DNA from: Rhodoblastus sphagnicola
GTDB lineage: Bacteria > Pseudomonadota > Alphaproteobacteria > Rhizobiales > Beijerinckiaceae
NCBI RefSeq assembly: GCF_002937075.1
Contig: NZ_NHSJ01000070.1
Coordinates: forward strand, 1-56,415
Direction of reading: 5' to 3'
Length of the DNA stretch: 56,415 bases
Shown piece by piece: positions 20,104-29,117 of this stretch; within the stretch, counting starts at the first letter, position 1, and the number at the start of each line of letters is the position of its first letter. Position numbers and translations under genes: made by a program. The notes under the pieces are model-generated. The model was given only the letters and a program-made list of their open reading frames with translations, was not told where the DNA came from and ran no database searches.

Positions 20104-20975
20104 GACGCGCGCGCATGATCTGGCTTGGCCTCGCCCTCTTCGCCGCCGCCGTTCCGGCGCTGGTCTGGCTGGCGGGTTCGGCCATGGTGTGGGGCCGGGT
20201 TCCCGTCGCCGCCGTTCCCGCCGTGGCGCCGGCGCGCGACCTGACCCTGACCGCCGCCGACGGCATCACGCTTGCCGCCACCTTCTGGCCGGGCCGCAGG
20301 CCGGGCTCGCCGGGCATCGTGCTGCTGCACGGCGTTTTCGCCGACAGGACCGGCTATGCCGCCCAGGCCGGCTGGCTGGCGCGACAGGGGTTTGCGGTTC
20401 TTACCGTCGACCTGCGCGGCCATGGCGGGTCCGGCGCGGCGGCGCACAGCTTCGGCCTGAGCGAATCGCGCGACGCCCGCGCCGCCTTCGACTGGCTGAA
20501 AGCGCGGCAGGCCAACGCGCCGGTCGGGGTGATCGGCATCTCGCTTGGCGGCGCCGCCGCGCTGCTCGGCGACGATGGCCCCCTGCCCGCGCAGGCTCTC
20601 GCCCTGGTCTGCGTCTTTCCCGACATTGACGCCGCCATTCGCAACCGCGTGGCCGCCCATGCGCCGGAGCCCTTGCCCAGTTTGCTGACGCCCCTGCTGA
20701 AATACCAGTCCTATCCGCGTTTCGGCGTCGGGCCGGAGCGGTTGCGGCCGATCGAGGTTTTGCGCAAGGTGACGGCGCCTGTGCTCATTGTCGGCGGCGG
20801 CGCCGACGCCTACACGCCGCCGGAGGAAAGCCGCGCCATGCTGGCCGCCGCCGCCGGTCCAAAGGAGTTGCTGCTGCTCGACGGCATGGACCACGCCGCC
20901 GCCACCTGGGCCGACACGCCGGCCTATCGCGAGCGGTTGAAGGCGTTTTTTGTCGGGGCGCTTGGCGCGCCCTGA
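20100..20975 (+). CDS. Alpha/beta hydrolase (membrane-anchored)
   Basis: 291 residues. One N-terminal membrane helix (about residues 7-30) precedes an alpha/beta hydrolase domain: LLHGVFADR oxyanion region, DLRGHGGS, nucleophile serine in GVIGISLGGAA, the acid in GGGADAYTPPEES and the histidine in LDGMDHAA. All triad positions are present. Substrate unknown. The ATGA overlap couples it to the acyltransferase. Confidence 0.85.
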   Translation: MRRARMIWLGLALFAAAVPALVWLAGSAMVWGRVPVAAVPAVAPARDLTLTAADGITLAATFWPGRRPGSPGIVLLHGVFADRTGYAAQAGWLARQGFAVLTVDLRGHGGSGAAAHSFGLSESRDARAAFDWLKARQANAPVGVIGISLGGAAALLGDDGPLPAQALALVCVFPDIDAAIRNRVAAHAPEPLPSLLTPLLKYQSYPRFGVGPERLRPIEVLRKVTAPVLIVGGGADAYTPPEESRAMLAAAAGPKELLLLDGMDHAAATWADTPAYRERLKAFFVGALGAP

Positions 20976-20986
20976 TCCGCGCGCTG

Positions 20987-21190
20987 GTGGAGAGCGACGC
21001 CGATAATCTGCGCCAGGCGGTGCGGGACGAGTTGAACGACGATGTCGGTCTTTACACGCGGCTGGCCTCCGAAGCCGAGGCGCGCGGCGAAAACACGCTC
21101 GCCGAACATTTCCGCGCCATCAAGGCGCAAGAGGAAAGGCATCACGCCACGTTCGAACAGGCCGTCGAAAAGGCGTTCAAGGCGAACTGA
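20987..21190 (+). CDS. Small ferritin-like/rubrerythrin-type protein (67 aa)
   Basis: A GTG start at 20987, 11 bases after the hydrolase stop; the frame is open further upstream, so the start is uncertain. The product has two predicted helices with metal-ligand-like residues (ELNDDVGLYTRLASEAEARG and HFRAIKAQEERHHATFEQA), resembling half of a four-helix ferritin-like bundle. It may act as a dimer. Function unknown. Confidence 0.5.
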   Translation: MESDADNLRQAVRDELNDDVGLYTRLASEAEARGENTLAEHFRAIKAQEERHHATFEQAVEKAFKAN

Positions 21191-21216
21191 CGGCGCCAGG
21201 GCGCGCGGCCCCCGGC

Positions 21217-22065
21217 TCAGCCGAACGCGGCGAGCGGCGCCGTCGCCGGCCGCGCGGCGATCGCGCGCAGACAGGCGTTGGCCAGTTTCAGCCCGCGCTC
21301 GTCCATGCCGGTCCAGCAGGCTTCGCGCCCGCGCGGATCGATTTCGAGCAGTTTGACGCCGGCCGGGACGAAGGCGCCGTCCCTGACAATGCCGCGTACA
21401 AAACCTTCGATCGGGGCGACCACGGGCATGCCGTCATGGCGCCCGATGACGAAATTTTTGGGAACCCACATGCCGATATCGACGGGGGTGCGCCACATGC
21501 CCTTGCGGTCGGAATAGGCGAAGCGGTCGCGCCCGACGCCGCCGAGTTGGCGCGCGACGCCGTCGGCCGCCTCGGTCTCGCCCTCGGTCAGCACCGCGCC
21601 GACGCGCGTGGGGCGGGTCTCGATGGCGATGTCGCAATTCTCGCCCACGGCGAATTTCGGCCCCATGCCGATGGTCAGCCGCGCCAGCCCGCGAAAATCC
21701 GGGGTGATCAGGGCTTTTTGCATGCGCGCGTCCACCAGCACGTCGGCGGTGCGATAAGCGAGCAACTCCATCAGCGACAGCGGCGTCACCGCCACCCGCG
21801 CCCGCCGCGACAGCACGGCGGCGATTTCGAGCAGGCCTTCGGCGCGTTCGCCCAGGACGCCGCCGACCTCGACGGGATCGTCGTAGAGCGCGTCATGAAA
21901 CGCCATGCCGCGCCGGATCACCGGCGGAAAGGGATCGTGGGCCATGGCCACGCCATAGCCGGCGCCGGTGAGGGCGACGGCCACGGCGGAAGCGATTTCG
22001 CTGGTTCCCATCACCACGGCGAGGCGCAGGTTTTGGAAGGCGTAGAGGTCGTGAGTCTGTCTCAT
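21217..22065 (-). CDS. EF2563/YqeB-like molybdenum hydroxylase-associated protein
   Basis: 282 residues. A Rossmann-like N-terminus (LAVVMGTSEIASAVAVALTG, near residue 14) is followed by the family's IRRGMAFHDALYDDPVEVGGV, then VLVDARMQKA, TIGMGPKFAVGENCDIAIET and the late MPVVAPIEGFVRGIVRDG. This family (called the selenium-dependent molybdenum hydroxylase system protein in Firmicutes) accompanies molybdenum enzyme maturation genes; its biochemistry is not settled. It is the second gene of a two-gene operon with DUF2478, 9 bases apart. No molybdenum hydroxylase gene is in the window. Confidence 0.8.
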   Translation of the reverse strand: MRQTHDLYAFQNLRLAVVMGTSEIASAVAVALTGAGYGVAMAHDPFPPVIRRGMAFHDALYDDPVEVGGVLGERAEGLLEIAAVLSRRARVAVTPLSLMELLAYRTADVLVDARMQKALITPDFRGLARLTIGMGPKFAVGENCDIAIETRPTRVGAVLTEGETEAADGVARQLGGVGRDRFAYSDRKGMWRTPVDIGMWVPKNFVIGRHDGMPVVAPIEGFVRGIVRDGAFVPAGVKLLEIDPRGREACWTGMDERGLKLANACLRAIAARPATAPLAAFG

Positions 22066-22074
22066 GGTCCTTCC

Positions 22075-22611
22075 TTATGCGGCGTGGGCGGCGGGGGCGG
22101 CGGCGGCAAGATCCCGCCACCAGTTTTCCAGCGCCGAAAACTCGGGCGCGATTTCCTCGGCGAGGTCGCCGGCGAAACGCGCCCAGTCCTCGCGCAAGAC
22201 CGGATGCAGCGTGGTGACCACGGGAACGCCGGCGTCGAGCGCGGCGCAAAAGGCGTCGCGCAGGCCCCCGCCCCCGGCTTCGAGCTTGCCGAACTTGCTG
22301 AGCACGACCATGTCGGCGCCGGATTTCAGCGCGCGCTGCACGGCGGCGCAGGCCAGCGCGACTCCGCCGGGGTCGAGGTTGCAGGCGGTCGAGCCCGGCC
22401 CGAGATTTTGCGAGATTTTTATGCGGGCGCCGGTGGCGAGATCGGTGACCGCGAGTTCGCCGCAGGCGCCGGCGCCGGGGTCGCGCGCCTCGACCACGCC
22501 GACGACGCGAAAACCCTCGGCGCGGCGCCGTTCGATGAAATCGCCGATCACGCCGCGTTTCCCGGCGCTGTCCGCGCCGCCGACCGCCACGATGGAAGCT
22601 CTGGCGTTCAT
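22075..22611 (-). CDS. DUF2478 family protein (putative metal-linked NTPase-like)
   Basis: 178 residues matching the DUF2478 pattern: an N-terminal ADSAGKRGVIGDFIERRR phosphate-loop-like start, DLATGARIKISQNLGPGST, GADMVVLSKFGKLEAGGGGL and GVPVVTTLHP. DUF2478 genes are typically linked to molybdate transport. A sigma-54-type promoter lies about 50 bases upstream. A diverged copy of the same domain is fused to DUF364 in the gene at 30815, which links the two operons. Confidence 0.8.
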   Translation of the reverse strand: MNARASIVAVGGADSAGKRGVIGDFIERRRAEGFRVVGVVEARDPGAGACGELAVTDLATGARIKISQNLGPGSTACNLDPGGVALACAAVQRALKSGADMVVLSKFGKLEAGGGGLRDAFCAALDAGVPVVTTLHPVLREDWARFAGDLAEEIAPEFSALENWWRDLAAAAPAAHAA

Positions 22612-22662
22612 GAAAAGCTCCTTTCGCGCATCGCGAGCGGATGCGCCCCGCGCTTCATAAGG

Positions 22663-22677
22663 GCAAACTCCATGCCA
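22663..22677 (-). promoter_or_regulatory. Sigma-54 (-24/-12) promoter of the DUF2478 operon
   Basis: On the minus strand the sequence TGGCATGGAGTTTGC has GG and GC separated by exactly 10 bases and TTTGC at -12. It is about 52 bases before the DUF2478 start codon, leaving a 5' leader of about 40 bases. Confidence 0.65.
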
Positions 22678-22842
22678 CCGGCGAAACGAAGCGAAAGCGT
22701 TATTTACTCAGCTTTCATGTTCGCGGGAATACGACAGGAAACACCGTAGTTCGCGTCGATGCACGAACAAAATGTCTGTATCGGCGGAAACGCGACAATA
22801 GGTCTCGATAAAGGCTTTGCCGATTGTCCGGCCCGCGCCGAC

Positions 22843-22872
22843 AAAAATGGCGCGCGAGGGAGTCGCGCGCCA
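22843..22872 (-). terminator. Rho-independent terminator of the TonB receptor gene
   Basis: On the minus strand a hairpin with arms TGGCGCGCGA / TCGCGCGCCA is followed by TTTTTG, 26 bases after the receptor stop codon. Confidence 0.8.
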
Positions 22873-22897
22873 CTGTTCCGGTCAGGGTCGGCTCGGG

Positions 22898-25042
22898 TCA
22901 GAAGGTGGCCTTGGCGCCGAAGTAGAAGGTGCGGCCCGGTTCGGGATAGCCGTCGGTCAGCACATAGAGGCGGTCGGTCAGGTTCTTGCCGCCGGCGAAG
23001 AAGCTGAGATTGACGAGCGCCTTGTATTCGGCCTGGAAGTTGAGCATCGCGTAAGCCCCCGTCTGGAAATAGGCGGTGGCGGCCACGTTCTGCGTCAGGC
23101 GCGCGCCGGCGATCTGCACGCTGGGGGTCAGCGTCAGATTGGTCAGCGGACGCCAGGAGACATAGCCGAAGCCGGTGATGGCCGGCACGCCGGTGAGCTG
23201 CACGGTCGAACTGGCCGGGATCGCCAGCGTGCGATGGATCAGCGCCGTATGGCCGCCGACATCGAGATCCTCGTTCACGGCGTAATCGGCCTTGAAATCG
23301 GCGCCGACGAAATCGGCCTTGCCGACATTCTGGCTCTGCGACAGCGTGGCGCTCAGGTTGACCGTCTGGATCATGTCATCGACATGAGAATAGTAGACGT
23401 CGCTCGCCAGCTTCAGACGCGGCGCGACATAGCCTTCCCAGCCGAGCTGGACATTGACCGCCCGCTCGGGCTTGAGCGTCGGGTTGGGCAGGGTGCTGTT
23501 GAAGCGGGTGCTGTAGCGGTCGAACAGGGTCGGAAAGCGGATGCGGTCGGACACCGACAGATAGAGCTTGTCAGTGTCGTTGTAATGCCAGATCGCCGCG
23601 CCCTGCGCGTTCGGCGCCCCGTCGGTCTGGGCCGGATAGGCGCGCACGGCATAGGGTTTCACGCCGGAATCCAGGATATGCGCCGCGAGCAGATCGCGCC
23701 AGTCGTAGCTGAAGCCCTGCACCAGATCCACGGTCGGGGTGGCGTGAATGGTGTTTTCCAGCGCCAGCGAATAAGTGTCCTCGGTCGAAGTCAGCCGGGG
23801 CGCGATATAGCACACCACATTGGCGGTACAGCCCCCGGTCGAGCCGGTGTTGGTGGTGAAATATTGCGACTGTTCGTTGTGCTGGTCGCGGCGGTAATGA
23901 AACGCCGCCTTGACCGTGTCCCAATCGGTCAAGACCTTGCCGACTTCGACCGAACCGCCGAGGCTCCAGTCGTGATAGGGCGAATAGCCGGCCTTCGGGC
24001 TGTTTTGTAGCGTCTGCGCGGCGTTGGAATACATGTCGAGCGCGTTGTCGAAGCGATTCCAGAACAATTTGGTGTTCACGTAGAGCGTGGGATCGATCAC
24101 CGTGTGGGTGAGCAGCGCCAGGCTCTGGGTGTTCCAATAGGGCCAGCTCCAGTAGCGCTGGCTGTTGATGGGATAATTGACCGCGTAGGGCGCGCCCTTT
24201 TCGCCGTCGGTGCGCAGGAAGTTGATCGAATATTCGTCGGTGGCGTTGGGGGTGTAGCCGGCCTTGAGGTTCAGACTGGTGTCGCGCTGGCCGGAATGGC
24301 CGCGCAGGCCTGTTCCCTGGATGGAATTGCCCTGATAGGCGTCGGGCATGGCCCAGCCGCGCGAATAATCCCAGGCGCCCGCCGCTTGCAGATAGTAATT
24401 CTCCTGCTTGGTGCCGAGCCGCGCCCAGGCGCGCTGCCCGGTGAGCCAGCCGGGGCCGCCGAAATCGAGCGCGGAGCCGACCTCGCCTTCCACTTCCTTG
24501 GTGGGCTTGCGGGTGACGAGGTTGATCTGGCCGCCGACGCCGCCGGGGCCGTCGAGCACCGAGACATAGCCCTTGGCGATCTGAACTTCCGCAATGTTGC
24601 CGGTGAGAAAGCGGCCGAAGTCGAGGCGGTTGTCGGCGGGCAGATAGATGCGCACGCCATCGAGCATCAGCGGAACCTGCGTGCGGTCGAAGCCGTGGAC
24701 GAACACGAGTTGCTCGTTGCGCGAGCCGGCGCCGTCATTGGCGATGACGCCGGGGGTCAGCTCCACCGCCTTGTCGAGACTGGTCTTGCCGAAGGCGTCG
24801 ATCTTCTCCGCCGTCACGGTGTCGCCGCCGAGCGGCGCCGGCGTGGCGGACTGGAACGGCGCGGTTTGCGCCCGCGCCGAGGTATTGGCGGGCGCGCCCG
24901 GAACCACGTTGACATCAGACGAACCCGACGCGGTGACGTGGATTTCGCCGAGATTGTAAACGCCGCCGGCGTCCTGGGCCAGCGCCGCCTGCGGCCCGGC
25001 CAGGGCGCCCGCGAGCGCCAGCGTTGCGATTGTTCTATCCAT
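22898..25042 (-). CDS. TonB-dependent outer membrane receptor
   Basis: 714 residues from the ATG at 25042, which gives a signal peptide (MDRTIATLALAGALAGPQAA, cleaved near AQA/LAQ). The plug domain spans roughly residues 75-200 (ELTPGVIANDGAGSRNEQLV, VPLMLDGVRIYLPADN, VLDGPGGVGGQINLVTRKP). The rest is a 22-strand barrel ending in FYFGAKATF with terminal phenylalanine. It imports a large ligand with TonB energy. The ligand is not readable from sequence. Its position next to mosBA, a Phn-type importer and a V-nitrogenase makes a metallophore or metal oxyanion complex plausible, which is inference only. Confidence 0.92.
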   Translation of the reverse strand: MDRTIATLALAGALAGPQAALAQDAGGVYNLGEIHVTASGSSDVNVVPGAPANTSARAQTAPFQSATPAPLGGDTVTAEKIDAFGKTSLDKAVELTPGVIANDGAGSRNEQLVFVHGFDRTQVPLMLDGVRIYLPADNRLDFGRFLTGNIAEVQIAKGYVSVLDGPGGVGGQINLVTRKPTKEVEGEVGSALDFGGPGWLTGQRAWARLGTKQENYYLQAAGAWDYSRGWAMPDAYQGNSIQGTGLRGHSGQRDTSLNLKAGYTPNATDEYSINFLRTDGEKGAPYAVNYPINSQRYWSWPYWNTQSLALLTHTVIDPTLYVNTKLFWNRFDNALDMYSNAAQTLQNSPKAGYSPYHDWSLGGSVEVGKVLTDWDTVKAAFHYRRDQHNEQSQYFTTNTGSTGGCTANVVCYIAPRLTSTEDTYSLALENTIHATPTVDLVQGFSYDWRDLLAAHILDSGVKPYAVRAYPAQTDGAPNAQGAAIWHYNDTDKLYLSVSDRIRFPTLFDRYSTRFNSTLPNPTLKPERAVNVQLGWEGYVAPRLKLASDVYYSHVDDMIQTVNLSATLSQSQNVGKADFVGADFKADYAVNEDLDVGGHTALIHRTLAIPASSTVQLTGVPAITGFGYVSWRPLTNLTLTPSVQIAGARLTQNVAATAYFQTGAYAMLNFQAEYKALVNLSFFAGGKNLTDRLYVLTDGYPEPGRTFYFGAKATF

Positions 25043-25569
25043 GGGGAGGCTCCGGTTGACGAAAGGGAGAGGGAAAGGCGCGGGGTTTTTCGCGCGCGCG
25101 GCGCGCCCCGCGCGAACGCGGGCGAAAGCAACGCAAAGGTGAATACGGATAGGCGTCACGACGTCATCCATGATTACATGAGGCGTCGCGCGCTGCGCAC
25201 AGGTTCGCTTCGGCCTGAGCGGAACACTTCCGCCGCAAGCCGTCACAAACCCTGGGCGCGAACCCTTAGAGACCTCTGATTTCCTGGCTAAAAATTTCTA
25301 GGGCTTGGCCGCAAGGATTCAATAAGAATTATGACAACATTTCAAAGGCGAATAGATTCAATTGCACTACGCTGTATTTTTGCAACAGGTGTTCTGACTA
25401 CATATTCATCACATTGCGAAGAATGGGTCCACAACGCCCATTCGACATGCGCGCCGGAAGGCTTTCTTCAGCACCTTGGCTGAGCAATTCTGCTTCATAT
25501 TGTCGCAACGACTCGTGTCGGCTATGTCCAAGCCCGAAGCCAATTCTGGCGAACGGATGGAACGTTGAC
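25043..25569. other. Divergent intergenic region between TonB receptor and mosBA
   Basis: 527 bases with no supported gene. The stretch 25280-25400 is clearly A/T-rich compared with its surroundings (for example AATAAGAATTATGACAACAT) and probably holds the mosB promoter. I saw no good -24/-12 sequence, no convincing molybdate-regulator palindrome and no riboswitch core that I recognise. Confidence 0.6.
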
Positions 25570-26379
25570 ATGGCCCAGACGCATACGGATCTCGAAGCGT
25601 TGCTGATGCAGCGTTCGCTGACCGACCCCGAACTGCTGGCGGCGGCGGAGAAATCCGCCGATTATCGCATCCTGCCCGACGCCTCCGTCATAAAGATCGG
25701 CGGCCAGAGCGTGATCGACCGGGGCCGCGCCGGCCTCTACCCGCTGGTGGACGAGATCGTCGCCGCCCGCAAGAACCACAAGCTTCTGATTGGCACCGGC
25801 GCCGGCACCCGCGCCCGCCATCTCTATTCCATCGCGGCCGGTCTTGGCCTGCCGGCGGGCGTGCTGTCGCAGCTCGGCGCTTCCGTCGCCGACCAGAACG
25901 CCGCCATGCTCGGTCATCTCCTGGCCAAGCACGGCATTTCGCTGGTGGACGGGGCCGGTCTCTCGGCCGTCCCGCTCTTTCTCGAAGAAGTCCACGCCGT
26001 GATCTTCAGCGGCATGCCGCCTTATCAATTGTGGATGCGCCCGGCGCCCGAGGGGGTGATTCCGCCCTATCGCACCGACGCCGGCTGCTTCCTGCTCGCC
26101 GAAACCTTCGGCTGCAAGCAGATGATCTATGTGAAGGACGAGAACGGCCTCTATACCGGCAATCCCAAGACCGACAAGGCCGCGACCTTCATCCCGAAAA
26201 TCTCGGTGGACGAGATGAAGGCCAAGGGCCTGCATGATTCGATCCTGGAATTCCCCGTGCTCGACCTGATCAAGACCGCCCGCCACGTGCGCGAGGTTCA
26301 GGTCATCAACGGCCTCGTCCCCGGCAATCTCACCCGCGCGCTCGCGGGCGAGCATGTCGGCACCATCATCACCGCTTGA
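25570..26379 (+). CDS. mosB: Molybdenum storage protein subunit MosB (beta)
   Basis: 269 residues very close to Azotobacter vinelandii MosB as I recall it: [74 protein letters not shown] and [20 protein letters not shown]. MosA and MosB form a hexameric cage of amino-acid-kinase fold that binds ATP and stores polyoxomolybdate or tungstate in the cytoplasm. The start at 25570 matches the family N-terminus. mosA follows after 11 bases. In a V-nitrogenase locus the cage might also see vanadate; this is not shown by sequence. Confidence 0.93.
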   Translation: MAQTHTDLEALLMQRSLTDPELLAAAEKSADYRILPDASVIKIGGQSVIDRGRAGLYPLVDEIVAARKNHKLLIGTGAGTRARHLYSIAAGLGLPAGVLSQLGASVADQNAAMLGHLLAKHGISLVDGAGLSAVPLFLEEVHAVIFSGMPPYQLWMRPAPEGVIPPYRTDAGCFLLAETFGCKQMIYVKDENGLYTGNPKTDKAATFIPKISVDEMKAKGLHDSILEFPVLDLIKTARHVREVQVINGLVPGNLTRALAGEHVGTIITA

Positions 26380-26390
26380 GGGGAAACGCC

Positions 26391-27206
26391 ATGACCAACA
26401 CGATAAAGCATGTGGCTTCGCCTCTCGCGCGGCAAACCCTGCTCGACAGCAGCCTGACCAACCCCGTCGCCGGCCGCAAGCCGATCCGCCTGCTGCCCTG
26501 GCTGCAAGTGATCAAGATCGGCGGTCGCTCGATCATGGATCGCGGCGCCGAGGCCATCCTGCCGGTGGTCGAGGAGCTGCGCAAGCTGCTGCCCGAGCAT
26601 CGGCTGCTGATCCTCACCGGCGCCGGCATTCGCGCGCGCCATCTCTACGGCGTCGGCCTCGATCTCGGCCTGCCCGTCGGCGCGCTGGCGCCGCTCGCGG
26701 CGAGCGAAGCCGGCCAGAACGGCCATATCCTGGCCTCGCTGCTGGCGTCGGAAGGGGTGTCCTATGTCGAGCACCCCACCGTCGCCAACCAGTTGGCGAT
26801 CCATCTCGCCTCCGCCCGCGCGGTGGTGGGCAGCGCCTTCCCGCCCTACCATCACCATGAGTTTCCGGGCTCGCGCATTCCCACCCATCGCGCCGACACC
26901 GGCGCCTTCCTGGTGGCCGACGCGCTCGGCGCCGCCGGCCTGACCATTGTCGAGGACGTGGACGGGGTTTACGACGCCGATCCCGCCCGCGCCAAGGACG
27001 CCAAGCTGCTGAAGGAGGTTTTCGCCGCCGATCTGGCCAAGACCGAGGGGCCGCTGCCGTTCGACCGCGCCTTGCTCGACGTGATGGCGAATGCGCGCAA
27101 TATCGAGCGCGTGCAGGTGGTCAACGGTCTCGTGCCCGGCCGCATTACCGCCGCCTTGCGCGGCGAGCATGTCGGCACGATCGTGCATACCGGCGCCGGG
27201 CGCTGA
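26391..27206 (+). CDS. mosA: Molybdenum storage protein subunit MosA (alpha)
   Basis: 271 residues. [100 protein letters not shown] and [20 protein letters not shown] match the MoSto alpha subunit. The YHHHEF cluster corresponds to the histidines that nucleate polymolybdate in MoSto. It lacks UMP kinase substrate motifs. It is the second gene of mosBA and is followed by a strong terminator. Confidence 0.93.
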   Translation: MTNTIKHVASPLARQTLLDSSLTNPVAGRKPIRLLPWLQVIKIGGRSIMDRGAEAILPVVEELRKLLPEHRLLILTGAGIRARHLYGVGLDLGLPVGALAPLAASEAGQNGHILASLLASEGVSYVEHPTVANQLAIHLASARAVVGSAFPPYHHHEFPGSRIPTHRADTGAFLVADALGAAGLTIVEDVDGVYDADPARAKDAKLLKEVFAADLAKTEGPLPFDRALLDVMANARNIERVQVVNGLVPGRITAALRGEHVGTIVHTGAGR

Positions 27207-27212
27207 CAAGAC

Positions 27213-27237
27213 GCGCCCCGGTTTTTTGCCGGGGCGC
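27213..27237 (+). terminator. Terminator-like hairpin after mosA
   Basis: Arms GCGCCCCGG / CCGGGGCGC are perfectly complementary around the loop TTTTTTG, starting six bases after the mosA stop. There is no T-run after the stem, but the stem is very stable. Confidence 0.65.
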
Positions 27238-27260
27238 GGCCCTGCAATCCCGTTGCTAGG

Positions 27261-27367
27261 ACCATGGTTCGAGACGCGCCTTTCAGGCGCTCCTCACCAT
27301 GAGGGCGTTCTCTATATCCAAGTAGCCCTCACCCTGAGGAGCCTGCGCAGCAGGCGTCTCGAAGGGC
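27261..27367. repeat. Two inverted copies of dispersed palindrome family A
   Basis: GGTTCGAGACGCGCC...GCTCCTCACCATGAGGG is followed by the opposite orientation CCCTCACCCTGAGGAGCCTG...CAGGCGTCTCGAAGGG. They fill the gap between convergent mosA and the permease gene. Confidence 0.75.
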
Positions 27368-27389
27368 GGGGGCGGTCCCGCATGTGGGT

Positions 27390-28211
27390 TCAAAACCCGC
27401 GCAACATCGCGCGCCGCAGCGTCGCGCCGAAAAAATTCACCAGCGTGATCAGCGCCAGCAGCACCAGGATCAGCGCCGACGCCTCGCGATATTCGAACAG
27501 GTGGAAGGCGGTGACGATTTCCAGCCCGAAACCGCCGGCGCCGACAATGCCCAGCGTGGTCGCGGCGCGCAGATTGTGTTCGAGACGGTAGATCAGCGCG
27601 TCGGTGAGGCGCGGCAGCGCCTGTGGCAGCAGCGCGAAGCGGAACACGCCGAGACGCGACGCGCCTTGCGCGCGCAGCGCCGCGCCGGGGCCGGGTTCGA
27701 CATGCTCCAGCGCCTCGAAAAACAGTTTGCCCAACATGCCCGTGGAATGGACCCCCAGCGCCAGCACGCCGGGCAGCGGGCCGAACCCCACCGCCGCGAC
27801 AAAGATCACGCCCCAGATCAGGCCGGGCAATGAGCGCACCGCGCCGAGCCAAAAACGCACGGTTTCGTTGAGCCAGACCGGCGCGCCCGCGTTGCGCGCG
27901 GCCAGCGCGGAAAGCGGCAAAGCGAGGGTCGCGCCGAGCGCGGTGCCGGCGATCCCGGTGGCCAGGGTTTCCAGCAGCGGACGGCCCCATTCGCGCCAGC
28001 GGGCGAAATCGGGCGGGAAAGAATCCTGCGCCAATTGCGCGATGGTTGGGAGGGCGTCGGCGTAACGCGAAAAATCGAGCGCGCCGGCATAGGCGAAGGC
28101 GGCGATAACCGCCGCCGTCGCAAGAAAAATCGCGGCCAGCCGTCGCGTCTGGCGGCGGCGCCATTCTCCGGCGAGCGCGTCATAAGCGGCGGGCTGGGCC
28201 ATTTCCGTCAT
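27390..28211 (-). CDS. Phn-type ABC transporter permease
   Basis: 273 residues with about six membrane segments and the binding-protein-dependent permease loop (ALRAQGASRLGVFRFALLPQALP, EAA-like motif near residue 190) typical of PhnE. It overlaps the binding protein gene by four bases (ATGA). With the two upstream genes it forms a complete phosphonate/phosphite-type importer. No C-P lyase genes are present, so phosphonate use is not supported. Vanadate, a phosphate analogue, is a plausible substrate given the neighbours (inference). Confidence 0.88.
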   Translation of the reverse strand: MTEMAQPAAYDALAGEWRRRQTRRLAAIFLATAAVIAAFAYAGALDFSRYADALPTIAQLAQDSFPPDFARWREWGRPLLETLATGIAGTALGATLALPLSALAARNAGAPVWLNETVRFWLGAVRSLPGLIWGVIFVAAVGFGPLPGVLALGVHSTGMLGKLFFEALEHVEPGPGAALRAQGASRLGVFRFALLPQALPRLTDALIYRLEHNLRAATTLGIVGAGGFGLEIVTAFHLFEYREASALILVLLALITLVNFFGATLRRAMLRGF

Positions 28212-29116
28212 CGCGCGGCCGGGCCTTCGACCGGCTTCCACGCCGTCTGGGCGCTCACGGCCTGGATGGCGGCGATCCATTGGCGCACGCGGTCCACGTC
28301 GGCGTCCACGGCGGGGATGAAGGCCTCCGCGCGGAACACGGCCAAGGCGGCGGGGTCCTTGACCTCGATGAAGGCCTTGCGGATCTCCTCCTGGAAGGCC
28401 GGGTCGAGGCCGTCTCGAAACGTCCACATATATTCGGGGATCGGGGGGGAATCCTGCAACACCCGCACTTTGGCGGCGTCGATCTTGCCCTCCTTGATCA
28501 GCCGGTTGAACACCGGCTTGGACAAGCCGCCGGCGGCGACCTTGCCATTGGCGACGGCCAGGGCGACAGCGTCATGGGCGCCGAGCACGCGCAGCTTGTA
28601 GTCGCGCTCCGACACCAGCCCCTCATGCAGCAATTGCCAGCGCGGAACCCAGGTGCCCGAGGTCGAGGCCGGGTCGCCGAACGCGATCTCGCCGCCTTTC
28701 AAATCGGCGAGGGTTTTTGCCTTGCTGTCGGCGGGCACGATGATGGTGGCGAGGAAAGTGGGGCCGACCTCGGGGTGGCTCGGCCGCGCGAAAGGCTTCA
28801 GCCCGACATGCTTTGACTGAAGAATATAGGTGACCGGGCCGAGATAGGCGATGTCGATGCGCCCGAACCGCAGCGCCTCGGAGGTCGCGGCGTAATTGGC
28901 GCCGACCACCACTTCCACCGGCAGGTTCAGCCGCTGTTCGAGATAGGCGCGCAAGGGTTCGTTGAGCCGCATCACCGTGGGGGCGGATTCCGTCGGCAGC
29001 AGGCCGATCACCAGTTTTTTCGGGCGGGCCGCTTCTCTGGCCGCCTCTTGCGCGAGCGCCGGGCTGGCGAGCAGCACGAGCGCGCCGAGCGCGAGGCGGC
29101 GGGAAAATTTCAGCAT
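28208..29116 (-). CDS. PhnD-like periplasmic oxyanion-binding protein
   Basis: 302 residues. The signal peptide MLKFSRRLALGALVLLASPA is cleaved near ALA/QEA. The mature part matches the phosphate/phosphite/phosphonate binding family: LVIGLLPTESAPTVMRLNEP, NYAATSEALRFGRIDIAYLGP (the DIAYLGP motif lines the anion pocket), DLKGGEIAFGDPASTSGTWVP (serine-rich oxyanion contacts) and FRDGLDPAFQEEIRKAF. It lies between the ATPase and permease genes with 1-base and 4-base junctions. The ligand could be phosphate-like, including vanadate. Confidence 0.9.
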   Translation of the reverse strand: MLKFSRRLALGALVLLASPALAQEAAREAARPKKLVIGLLPTESAPTVMRLNEPLRAYLEQRLNLPVEVVVGANYAATSEALRFGRIDIAYLGPVTYILQSKHVGLKPFARPSHPEVGPTFLATIIVPADSKAKTLADLKGGEIAFGDPASTSGTWVPRWQLLHEGLVSERDYKLRVLGAHDAVALAVANGKVAAGGLSKPVFNRLIKEGKIDAAKVRVLQDSPPIPEYMWTFRDGLDPAFQEEIRKAFIEVKDPAALAVFRAEAFIPAVDADVDRVRQWIAAIQAVSAQTAWKPVEGPAAR

Positions 29117-29117
29117 G

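Noticed and set aside
25570-27206. Reading the two amino-acid-kinase genes as UMP kinases
   Set aside because: A true pyrH is at 13514. These two match MosB and MosA along their length, including the YHHHEF cluster and paired gene order.
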